Below, in pieces: positions 1 to 12,800 of a stretch of DNA of 64,000 nucleotides. The stretch spans positions 24,013,070-24,077,069 of the forward strand of contig NC_092671.1 in the NCBI RefSeq assembly GCF_964355755.1, written 5' to 3'. Under the pieces are notes generated by a model, which saw only the letters and a list, made by a program, of their open reading frames with translations, had not been told where the DNA came from and ran no database searches. This DNA comes from Antedon mediterranea. Its lineage: Eukaryota; Echinodermata; Crinoidea; Comatulida; Antedonidae. Numbering within the stretch: the first letter of the stretch is position 1; every line of letters starts with the position of its first letter. A program made the position numbers and the translations under genes.

Positions 1-503
1 TCTCAGGGGAGAATAAAATTACAGAATAATGTCGTTCTTTCCTGCTTATCATAGTCTGGTACTGTAGCAGCAAACTGTTTTTAAAAGTGGATGATCTATA
101 TATAAATTTACGTAAGGGAAAAATTTGGTAAATCGCGCTTTACTTCTAGAATTTTTACTCGATGGTATATAAAGTTGGTTCATACTTTCGGTACTGATTT
201 TATTTAAAGTAATTTAGATTTTAAACAAATTATTGTTTTATTACTTTTATTTAATAGTAACCTAAAGGTATGAAAAAAAAAACACAACAGATTAAAAAAA
301 AAATTTTTTTTCTTCTTTTCTTTGAATTGAAAAAAAAAATCAAGACCTTCTCAATCAATTTATGTTATATCATTATGTATGTTATTCGGCCATCGTAAAA
401 AATAATGGAGACACATGGTAATATTAATGATGATAAAAACCAATTTAAACAGTACCATATAATGAAATTTTGCAAATCATTGCCTCTGTAATTGTATACT
501 TAC
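1..503. other. Intron sequence downstream of the last visible exon
   Basis: AT-rich stretch with poly-A and poly-T runs around 270-345. The SUEL9 exon ends in a good GT donor at 503, so this is the start of an intron and the gene continues outside the window. I see no further exon here. Confidence 0.6.
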
Positions 504-803
504 CCTCATCAATACAACGGAATGATACTTCAAGATACTTGTATGTTCCCACACAAGGATCGGTAAATTCTGCATTGTTTGCACGTAGATTACACTTCCT
601 TGCATTATTACAGACTGACATGACATGTTCAACAGCACCTTCGGCCCTACACTCAGTGGTTTGTATTGGACCAGTATCACATACTTCTCGATTTTGACGA
701 CCATACATTGCCCTGATAATATCAATACGGTTTCTTCCACAGTTTAATTTTAAACGGTCATTTTCACAAGCATGCTCTGTATACGATTCAGCAGCTTCCT
801 GAG
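504..803 (-). CDS. Exon: SUEL lectin domain 9
   Basis: 300 nt, phase 1 to phase 1, with acceptor after ACTTCAG and donor GTAAGT. It encodes a complete D-galactoside/L-rhamnose-binding SUEL domain. Visible marks are the opening HACEND, the AMYGRQNREVC segment, the ANNAEF-DPC block and VGTYKYLEVSFRC at the end. The family binds galactose or rhamnose glycans and is secreted. This domain has the usual eight cysteines. A longer start using the AG two codons later is possible, but phase 1 supports the chosen boundary. It is the last exon visible; the donor shows that the protein continues. Confidence 0.9.
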
Positions 804-3800
804 CTGAAGTAGGAGAAAAATTAAATTAAATACAAATTGTATAACAAAAATTAATGCTATCTGTCTAATTTTTGGCTAATTTTGGTACAATTAGATTAGG
901 AACTCACACTTTGATAATATTGATTAAACCTTTTATTAAGACAATATGCATGGATTCCATGACCGAATGTCAAAAAATGACCTTTTAGGAAATAAAGTTT
1001 GTATCATTATACAATACATATGGAGCAATGTGCAAGTGTTATTTTCAAAATAAAAAAGAGATACATTATTGGAAACAGTAATAATGAAAAATCGCACAAA
1101 TTCACATACCTCCAGCACAACAGTATGTCACACGTAGCATTTTTCGAATTCCTGGACATGGGTCACCAAAAACATTGTTTTTAGCTTTCAACGAACAAGA
1201 ACGTCTTAATTCACACTTTTCTACTGCCTTTTGAAAAGAAATTTCAGAAGCACAATCTGTTGGAAAGTTAGGCTGACCATCACATGTTTCAACCTCATCA
1301 CGGCCGTAAAGGGCGGATATGATATGTAAATCACCAGATTCACACTCCAATCTAAGTTTATCTCTTTCACAGGCTTGTACGGTTTGAGGTACACAATCTG
1401 AAATGTAAATGTGTGGCAATAACGCAATTGTTGAATTGCGCACAGGTATGGACGTACAATATTTATGTCATACAGTTGCCATTAAACAGCGCTCATTCAT
1501 TTGTAATGAAGGATGCACTGGTTCTGCAAAAAGGCCAAATGTGTACTTTGCTGCGATTATTATTCTAAGATATTTTACTGGATAGGTGTGGGGTGTTGGG
1601 CATTTATTCAAATAAATACTATAGGCCTAATTGGTATAATTAATACATTATTTAGTTTAAACATCTTATGAAACAATATTATGTAATACTTAGCATGTTT
1701 AGAATATAGCTATTGCTTTGCAATTTTTAACATTTTTTTAATATATACTGCAATAACAAATAAAGAACATTGCTAAAAGATAATAAACATATTACAAAAT
1801 GTATGTGAATAATATTATGACTCACCATCTTCAGGAATAGGTATTGCTGAAATTATTACAAAAAAAAACATTTAAATAGAATTTACTGTGCAAACATTAT
1901 AATTGATTAAAACCAATAAAATTCAACATTACTACCTAGTAACAAGTACATAAAAAAATTGACCTTACTTCAGATTTCTTCTAGTTTTAACCATCAATAC
2001 ACTTATGAACGGAATTGAGACTAATAGTTTTGCCCAGAAAATATATAGTACAATTTCCTCAGCAAACACTTACATAGAATTTCTGAAGAAATTTGCGGCA
2101 TTCAACTTTTTTCAACATTTAATTACATTTTTCTACTGAAACATTTTATTTAATCAACTTAAACCATGTAATATGACTTACTCTGACAACTTTCAATACC
2201 ATCTCCTACATAGCCATTTGTACAATGACAACCATGATCACCTTCAACACTTGTACAGGAAGCATGTTCATTACAAGTAATGTCCTCACACACAACACTG
2301 TCTCCTGATTGACAAATACATTCTAGTGTGCAGTTAGGCGAAACCCACTCATCTCCAAGCTTAAGAAAAAAGGTTAGAAAACAAATAAGAACTTGCATTT
2401 AATGCTGTACTATGATCATTATCATTGCATCTGAAATCAGATAAACCATAGAGAATAAGTACAAATGGATAGTAATTGTTACAGTATGAATCCTACATAC
2501 CATTTTTGATTTTCACTTTTTTACAAGATTAAGTACAACAAAACAATATACTCTAGTAGCTAGATCAACTTTCGTATGCACTTTGAGGTCCAGAGAATTT
2601 GACTTCAGAAATTGGTTTAGGGTGGTCAAACAATCATTTTTGGCTTGGTTACACATTTTGAAAATGTGGCGAAAGGTCAAAAGGTCAGGGTGAAAGGTCA
2701 TAAGACCAAACACCAATATGTCCTTAAATCTGAACAACCACTGGTCACAGCGAAGTAATTTTGGTCTCAAATTGATCAGAAGGTATACATTTATATTTAG
2801 TCTAATGGGACATTTTAGTTTAAAATGACCGGAAATGCCATTTCTGACCTTTGACCCACAACCCAGGGCATGTATTTATCTCCGTAACTACTGGTCGTAG
2901 ACACTTGAATTTGGTTTTAAATTGTTCGAAATATATATTTTGTTATATGAAAAACATTTTGAAAAATGTTACAAAACGTCAAAGGGTCAGGGTCAAGGGT
3001 TATATAAACAAATAAATAAAGGTACTTGTATCTCGGCAACCACTGGTCGCAGCAAGTCAATTTTGGTCTCAAAATGTTCAGAAGGCATGCATTTATATTC
3101 CGTCTAATGGGGCATTTTAGTAAAAAATGATCAGAAATGCCATTCCTGACCTTTGACCCACATACCATGGCATCTTCATATCTCTGTAAGTACTGGTCAT
3201 AGAAACTTAAATTTGGTATCAAATTGTTTGAAATATACATATTTACATTCATTGTAATAGAAAATGTGGTTAAAAGATGAACAGAAAATACTATTACTAA
3301 TGTTTCAAACAAAAAACATATCTCTACACAACTTATCCTTAGACAGTAATGTTATGCAATATGATACTTTAAATTGCTGTCCACGAGAACATTTTGATAT
3401 AAACGTCAAGCTCAACAGTTCTTTTCAGAATGCTAGAAGTAACTTGCCATGTGTATCCGATTAAACGCCCCGGGCATTTATTGTTCAAAAGGGTTTTTAG
3501 GGGGAGGGGAGGCATCTTTATTTGGGGTATAATATGGTAACATGTATAATCAAATAAATACCACCTAGATGTAAAAAAATACAGCACAATTAATATAAAA
3601 AAATGATAACATTATGTCAAAATGCTTGGTAAATTGTAGATTATGGTAATTAATGAAATGTGTTGTGATACAATTATTTTGTAAATGCATGTGGCGGAGC
3701 GTTTATTCCACATGATGTTCTATAGGATGGAATGGAGGCTTTTATTCAAAGCGGGTGTGTTAATTCGAATAAATACTCGAGCTCAACAGTTAAGAATGCT

Positions 3801-6800
3801 AGAAGTAACTTACTATAGTTACCCGAATAAAAGGTCCGGGCATTTAGTTATTCAGGGAAGGCGTTTATTTTGTTTGGGTGTAATAATGGTAACATGTATA
3901 ATCAAATAAATACACCCCAGATAAAAAAAAAAAAATTAATATAATAAGAATAATATCTGGATTAAACCTCATTCTATCCTGTTGCAAGTACAATCATGTA
4001 ATAAAAGGTATCACAGACAACTATAATAGACCAATTCATTGTCATGATTCCGTAACACTGTTGCATAATATTTTTGAATGTTACCGACAAAACTTATAAT
4101 ATGTATAAGTTTTGTCGGTGTATATTATACACGTCTGTTCCCAGTGTAGATAATAAAACAATATATGTTTCTGGAGATTTATTATCAATACCACTAGAAA
4201 CTTTGACATGTTTTAGGTACTGAATTCATTGATAATAAAAGCATCAGAAGTTATCATGATAAAATCATACTACAACACTGTACACAAGGGTGTTTTCAGG
4301 AAAGCTGGACATATTGTACAATAGTAATGAAGCTATGTATTGGCATTTAAAAATATGCAAAAGATTGTTGTCAAATTGTAGTCACAAACAAACAGATGAT
4401 AGAATGAAGATCCATTATGAGTGCAATTGTGTCAGGATAATGATGTGTCATTGTTTTATATAATTATACTGGCACCTGGAAGAGAAGATCCATTTAATGT
4501 TATCTATGACAGTGTCACTTTTATTCTAAAAGACAGAAACATTTCGTTAAAAAGCATAAAGAAAACAACGAATCATGTAAAGTACCTTTTATCAGTTGAG
4601 AAACGAATTATAATTATTAAAATTAGAGTATTTATTCGAATTAACACCCGCTTTGAATAAAAGCCTCTCTCAAATAAACGCCACCATTCCCTCTAATAGA
4701 ACACCATTACATGTGGAATACGCCCGCCACATGCATTTACACAATGATTGTATCTACAATTTACCAAGCATTTTTTTCACTTTTTGATATTAATTGTGCT
4801 GTATTTTTTTTTACATCTAGGTGGTATTTATTTGATTATACATATTACCATATTATACCACAAATAAAGATGCCTCCCCTGCCCCTAAAAACCCCTTTGA
4901 ACAATAAATGCCCGGGGAGTTTAATCGGATACACATGGCAAGTTACTTCTAGCATTCTGAAAATAACTGTTGAGCTTGACGTTTCTATCAATGTTCTTGG
5001 GGTCAGCAATAACTAGTACTTGAAATTGAAACAATTTAAAGTATCAGTTATTGCATAACATTACTGTCTAAGGATAAGTTATGTAGAGATATGTTTTTTG
5101 TTTGAAACATTAGTAATAGTATTTCTGTTCATCTTTTAACCACATTTTCTATTAAAATGAATGTAAATATGTATATTTCGAACAATTTGATACCAAATTT
5201 AAGTTTCTACGACCAGTACTTACAGAGATATGAAGATGCCATGATATGTGGGTCAAAGGTCAGAAATGGCATTTCTGATACTTTTTGACTAAAATGTCCC
5301 ATTAGATTGAATATGAAAGCATGCCTTCTGAACATTTTGAGACTAAAATTGACTTGCTGCGACGAGTGGTTGCCGAGATACAAGTATCTATTTTTATTTG
5401 TTCATATAACCTCTGACCTTGACCCTTTGACCTTTTGTAACATTTTTAAAAATGTGCTACAAATAATAAATATTTATTTCAAACAATTTAAGACCAAATT
5501 TAAGTGTCTACGATCAGTAGTTACGGAGATACATACATGCCCTGAGGTGTGGGTCAAAGGTCAGAAATGGCATTTCCGGTCATTTTTGACTAAAATGTCC
5601 CATTAGACTGAATATAAATGTATATCTTCTGATCAATTTGAGACCAAAATTACTTCGCTGTGACCACTAGTTGTTGAGATTTAAGGACATATTGGTGTTT
5701 GGTCTTATGACCTTTCACCCTGACCTTTTGACCTTTCGCCACATTTTCAAAATGTGTAACCAAGCCAAAAATGATTGTTTGACCACCCTAAACCAATTTC
5801 TGAAGTCAGATTCTCTGGACCTCAAAGTGCATACGAAAGTTGATCTAGCTACTAGAGTAATAATACAATGTATATTCTTTTTATTTTCAATACAGTAAAC
5901 TGAAAAATGATACAGTACCATGTGATAGACACCATCAGGGTCTAAACAGCCACACTCTTCTTGGGGAACACATACTACTCCGCTTAACATATGTCCATCA
6001 TCACATTCGCATCCTTCCACACATAGTTCCACACATGCATCAACTGCCTCATTAAATGCACATGTCACAGGGCAGGCTGACATACATGTAGTGTAATGGC
6101 TATTCTCCGGGCATTCCATTGCTGTAGGTAAACATTATATACTAAAATCAATATAAACAATTATAAAAAAAAAAAGGATTTTAACCTATAAGAAATTAAT
6201 TGAGTCACATGATTTTGCCATTACATTGCGGTCATGTGACTCAATTACACACTAAACCATCTGACAGCGTAGAGTCTTCGTACATGGAATTTTTTTTTTT
6301 TTTGCTTTTCTTATTCAGTTTAAGATTATTAACAAAATTTAATATTTGTAAGCGTGTGTGAATGTTATAATATATAAAATTGGCTATTCTATTATGACCT
6401 GAGTTTTTGATAACCAGTAAGGGTATCTCTACAAATTTGATTTAATAAATCACACACTTGTTAGTTACTGGACAAAGAAATATAATCTGATGATATAACA
6501 TGATAAAATTGATCTCAAGATAATTGACATACTAAATATTGCTAAGAAAAGAATATATAAATGAAGAAATAGAGATTCTGACAAAATCAATATGGTATAG
6601 GTATGTATACATATGACCTAATTAAATTTGTTTTAAAAGTAATAAAAACATATATATATATGCTGCTTACGGCACATGGTATCAGTTCTGTATGTTCCTA
6701 TTGGTATATTCATATCTCTACAGGATGTGAAGTAATTGTGCAAGTTATTACACAACTGCATTATGTCTCCCAGGTTAGCCATGTCAAATAGACATTCTTC

Positions 6801-9800
6801 AAAGTTTTCAGTTGGTTCAATTGTGTTATGACAAGGTGCAAACACACCATCAGGATCTGTTATCTGGCCACACATTATTGTAGAGGAATACATTGCTCTC
6901 TTCTCTTCACTGATTTCTCTTGGTTCAATCTCAGAGGGTTCACATCTATCAAATTACACAATTTATGCACAGTCAATCACCCATATATTCAACTTTGCTT
7001 AAGTCGCCATAGAATTAGTAGAATTATCATGCTTGTAGAATTTCTTAATTCTTCCCTATACATTAATGTGTTTAAGTAAATTTGTATATATTTGTATAAA
7101 CGTGAACATATGAACAGTAAACCTTGAGTAATATTCGGTTCTTGTTGCATTTATTTTGTTGAAAAATCTGTAACAAAAAGTTTGCACATTTCAAACTTGT
7201 TTATGCTAGAACCAAATTCGACTTGGAAATGAAATATTTTAAATACACAAATATGCTTTCATATTATGTAAATAATAATTTAGAAATTATTAAACAGACA
7301 AATATTTTTTTTAAAATATTTAAAAAGAATGAATCCTGTAAATCATGTATGATTCCACCAAACTTATGAGTTAAAATAACGATTGTGAGGCATTTTATAA
7401 AATAGCAGACTGCCTTAAAATCATGTTGCCAGAAATTATTCTCATCATCAGAACAGAAAACAATGCCTAGAGTACTTATATACCAATATGAATCCGGTGT
7501 ATAAAAATTGAATGCGTTATTTACCTGAGATCGGAATTCCAACTGTCTCCCCATTCATTGCCGTTATTTGTTGTGCCACCACCAGCAACAGTCAAATCAT
7601 TGCTTGGATCTCCATCATAGTTACCACATAAACCTTCTGTATGGTTTTGATACTTTTCATTAACACCAGCTTTTACACGGTTATTGCCATCCCATTCTAC
7701 CCAAAATCCGACAGTTGAAGAAGATACCAAAACACTACATCCAACCTTTTCTACAGTCAAATCAGCATTTGGCGGTGTAAATGGAAGTGCTCTTCTTATT
7801 CCATTAACCTGAAAAAAATTACATTTTTGTATGAATATTAAATTTACAAGCATTACTACTTTTAAAAGATTTGATTAAATAAAAAGAACAAAAAACATAA
7901 TATAGAATAAAGAACAGTAGTTACCCAAGTCTCATCGTCACGATTTAATCGTATATTAAAGTCAATGGCATTAACACTGGCATTAACAATGACATGGTCT
8001 GCCAATGTTACCGTTCGTTTAGTACGGAATTGATTCTTGACATAAACAATAAACTGTGAAGGTGAATTAAGTCCATCTCTAAGAAAGATATAGGTACAAT
8101 TGCCTTGGTAATCCTGTCTTTTACCATCGAATGTTGTATAATGGGGATCACCACTACCTACACACTCGTTACTTCCTATGAAAAGAAAAGAAAACAAATT
8201 ATTTCAATTAATTACAGTTTATTTAATTTCATGATCAGTACAAATAACATAAATATTTTGTTTTAATATTTGGAAAACTGGATTTGATAATAAGAGAACA
8301 TTTTGAAAGGCTGACTATTTAACAAGGCCTCATTGAATTCAAGAGTCAGACTCAATTCAACAGAAACATTTGTATTTGTATATTATAACACACTTGACTG
8401 TATTATAGCAACTTGATTGGTTAATTACGCATTGACACATTTCATTTGGAATTAACCCAAGTGATATCTAATGGTGGTAATTTACACGTTCTAATGCACA
8501 TTCATATTTTCATAACTATATTCAGATATTGTTGACTGGTCGCTTTCCGAAAATCAACTTCTAACTGCTCTACTCAGTGTCTCAAGTTGGAGCACTGCTT
8601 TTTTTAATGGTCTAGCATTTATCAATGATTTACGATGGATAAATTGAATAAAAGTAGGTGTGTTATGAACAAATAATGAATATTTTGTATTCATGAATTG
8701 ATAGAATATGTCATTCGATAAAAAAAGTTCTGCTCTGTTTTAAACTTAGCTTAGCGTTGTTAAAGATAGAGCTGTAAATTGTTCAACTCATGAAATGTTC
8801 CTACCATCCAACTCATAAAACATTCAATATTGTAGAAAATTGTAAAAAAGTTTAATAAAAGTCATTGATTTATATAAAACGTTGAACTGGAAGTTAAAGT
8901 CAAGTAAATGACCTTGCTTAATGCTACAAAAGTGGAAAAAATAAAAATTAGAACATTTTGTATATAATACATTTGAAAGCATAGATAATCTACAACATAT
9001 TTTAATTTATTGTACATTATTGCTTACCTCCATCTCGTCCTGTGTAAGTGTATAAAGAATGATAGATAGATAGACAGATATAGATATAAATATTATAAAG
9101 TTCAGACAAAATATGATGCAACATATTTATTAATCAATTAAAATTGTTAAAATGAAATAATGGTCTAATGTTATAATGGTAAGGCATCTACCTATTACAT
9201 TTACAGTAACACATCCAAATGCCAACTTTAAGTCAATGGCTACCAGATGTCTCTGTGAGACGGTTATTTGAACCAGTACCAGTACCAGTATTATATAATT
9301 GTCTCCTACAAGTACTAAAAATATTATTAAAGCCAATTATTTTACATATTCACAATTTATAATGTTTGCTTTGACTCACCTCTTCGTCCTTTAGATTTAA
9401 AGATGTAAAAAAGAGAGATGTTTAGTAAGAATGATTTAGCAGAAATGAAGTAATGGTTCTTTAATCATTTACATGAAAAAGAACAAGCAAGTTGTTACTC
9501 ATCTAATCAATGTCTATTTTTTTATCTGCACTTAAGTTAAGTTAACTGTAGTTAATAGTTTTGTGTAGAGCTCAATAAAGATTATTTCATCTTACTCACC
9601 TTTTCGGCCTGCATTTGGATTAGGGTGTGCAAGAGATAGATAGAAAGAAATTGTTGTTTGGATAAAATATAGTATTGATTGTAATTGATACCATAAAAAG
9701 GATAGTGTATGAAATTAACCATTTGTATTATATGTATATACATAGAAATATGAAGCTTGTCAATGTTATATGTTATATACACTATTACTACATTTACTAT

Positions 9801-12800
9801 TCCTATGTTTTATACTATACATGTTATTTTTGTATGCATTGAATTTTTGAAATAAAAGTTTATATTACTTATTACTTGTTTGGTTAGATGTCCTTATTAC
9901 TGAGAACATCTGGTTTCATATAAATTAAATTTAGTTTGACTCACCTCTTCGTCCTGAGATTTAGAGTAAGATGTAAAATAGGAAAGAGAATTTATAGTAA
10001 GAATTAATGAAGTAGATACTATATAAGCAAGTTTGAAAAAGTAAAAAGTCAATTTCCTCAAAACGTCCCTCAATACCTACTCCCGAAACCATAATTTCTT
10101 ATTATTTGATTCAATTTTAGTTTTTACTTACCTCTTCGTCCTAAGATTTAAACATGCAAATATAGGAAAAGAAATATGAACAAAATGATAACGTAGATAT
10201 AACATTATAGTGTGAAATCTCCTTATACATTAAATGACCCTGAATCAAATTCTACTATGAAAAAAATGCTATTTGAAGACAGCAAACTTTACTTCACTAC
10301 AGAAATTTGATTTATGAAGGCAATGTCATAATTAAACTTTTTAGATGATTTATTGTATTTCAGTTTTATTTACACAATATTTAGATACTAAGCTTGAATC
10401 TTGTCTTGAACCATGTCTTCAACTCATATAAACACATAATTTTGATCCACATGGTGAATAAAACTAAGTATCAGAATTTACTAAAACTACAGTAATTTTG
10501 TTTGGTCAGTTTCAACTGATACTTTCAAGAATTAGGTGAATATTTGGTAAACTTCTTTTACCACTTTGAGCCTGCAATCCACCTTGAGGATAAAGCCTAT
10601 CGCTGAAATGATCCATTAAGGCAAATTTATACAGGTAAAGGTAAAGGTAAGCGGAAAAGGTTGTAGGTGCTTGTTGGCCTCGAGGCTAGTGCATGTTGCA
10701 GGCACTGCTGGCCTGGACTAGACTATTATGACTGTCTGTCAGTAGGCTTAAATTAGGCCTGGTTTTAGAGGTGCTTGTCTAATAATGTTGCAAATGTATC
10801 TGTTCTTTATACAAACACACATTCACGTCATAGTTGTTTGTATTTTTGAAGAAGTTTCAAAACTAGGCTAGGGCATGGCACTCATATTTATTGTCATCTT
10901 GGACTCGACGGACTCACGCAAAAAAATTGTTGATTGATGACGTCACATCAATCATGCCGTTGATTGGCCAGAACCCACAATTACCGAGTGATATTTTCAA
11001 AAAATCAAATCTGTTTCTATCCTGAGCAGGTTTCTGCTCAATCGCTTGTCCGCGTTCTGTTTAAATTGTCATAAGAAATAACATAGATTCTATTTTTTTG
11101 TTTTCAGCTTACCATTACTGCTCGTCTGTGTAAATTGGCCTTTACCCTCATAAGCTTCTCTTATAACTTGCCATTAATTTATGTGGGATGAGCTTATTAC
11201 CAGAATCAGAACCGCATGTATATTTCTGTTTTATGAAACATTTAACAAATAAAACCAAAATAAACTTACCTCTACGGGATGGTCTTTCTCTTCTTCGATG
11301 ACGATCTCTGCGACTTCTTCCTCCATCTGATTTTGACAAATGCAAATACAAAATTAAATGTATGACATCATGATACAAAACAAATATGAAAAAATACAAA
11401 TTACTAATTTCTGAAAACAGTATTAATACACTAAATACAAATATACAATTTATTCGAAAGTTAGGCCATGTGTGCCTTGGCTTTCAAATAACTAAGAAAA
11501 TGATCCTGACATAAAAACAAAGCATACTTACCATCTTGAATAGTTTCCCAGATAGACCTCAGTGCTTGTTGATCTAAACAAAATATATATTATTTTTTAT
11601 CTGCCTTTAGATAATATGTAAGCTTGGTGTATTTATTGACAAACAAGGAAACCATACAAATCAAGAGCATAATGTTAAATTGGCAGATCCATCCCAAGAA
11701 AAATAAATTAGTTAGTTAGAACTAATGAATTAGCTAATTAATTTGATGTAATTATATATTTTTTCATTACAAATTAAGAGACTATACTATTACTATATAA
11801 CTTAAAATTTAATGACAAAAACGATTGACGTTTGGGAACCATCATGGAACCATTCTTAAGAACAAATAAATAAAATCAACAACTATACAAAATACAATAT
11901 ATTCTAAACTAGTATACTAACCTCCATCAAAACCACATCGATATGTGACATCCAAAAACTTGTAAGTGCCTGGACATGGATCTCCAAAATGACTATTAAT
12001 TGCATCTATAGAACAACTGTGTTCCCCCTGGCATGCATCTCGCAGAACAGAGAGAGAGTGCTCTGATGTGCATTCAGTTGTCTGGATGCTACTATGAGGG
12101 CAACTATCTGGATCTGTCCTACCATACATTGCATCCATAATGTCAATATCAGAATGCCCACAATGAAGATTCATTCTGTCATGTTCACACACTTTCATAG
12201 TAAATGGTGCAGAAAATCCTAGAAAAATATTTATCCTTATTTATCATTTAGCATATAAATAAATTATAAATGGTTAATTGATTCAGTGTGAAAGACTATT
12301 TTCTAATTGGTCCAAATTTGGTCAAATTATTGAAATGTGCAATTGGAAACATACCTTCTCGTTCTGTGTTTTCTGCAAATGTAAATAGAAATATATTTAT
12401 GATAAAAAAACATCAGTGTAAAAATTTAATGAGAAAAATAACATTGGTTTCATTTATTTGCCTCTATGAACTTAAGATAACTAAACATTTTCTCTGATCA
12501 GGGAAGTGTAATTTCATTCTTCCCTGCACCTTTAGGTTTATCAAGAATTGGTGTTATCCTTTCTTTGCTCTATGGGAGCATTTCTGTAATTAGTTTTTGT
12601 ATCTAGATAACATTTAAGGAACAAAACTCATTTTTAGCTCTATTTGAAAACCCAAACTTAAACTTCATATTACACATTTGTTAGTCCTAAAGTATTTCCG
12701 AAAAACGTTACCTGAGATACACTGGTAAGTTATTTTTAGGTATTTGCTTTGGCCTTCACATGGATTACCAAAGAAACGTATATCAGCTGGAATGCTGCAT

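Larger units (their letters stand above)
804..2181. other. Introns around SUEL8 and linker exon
   Basis: Non-exon parts (804-1109, 1398-1825, 1847-2181) are AT-rich with no recognisable repeat or further exon. Confidence 0.5.

Noticed and set aside
2513-5898. Several ORFs with similar protein sequence (for example ...DQW..RFKDI..F.LMTFHPDLLTF...)
   Set aside because: They are translations of the fold-back arm monomers in both orientations, not genes.
9186-9336. Minus-strand ORF around 9130-9336
   Set aside because: No domain, no conserved splice context; AT-rich chance frame between microexons.
10560-10580. Possible 10-nt microexon (GCTCAAAGTG) with AG and GT neighbours
   Set aside because: Not a multiple of three and unlike the other Arg-Gly units; consistent with chance.
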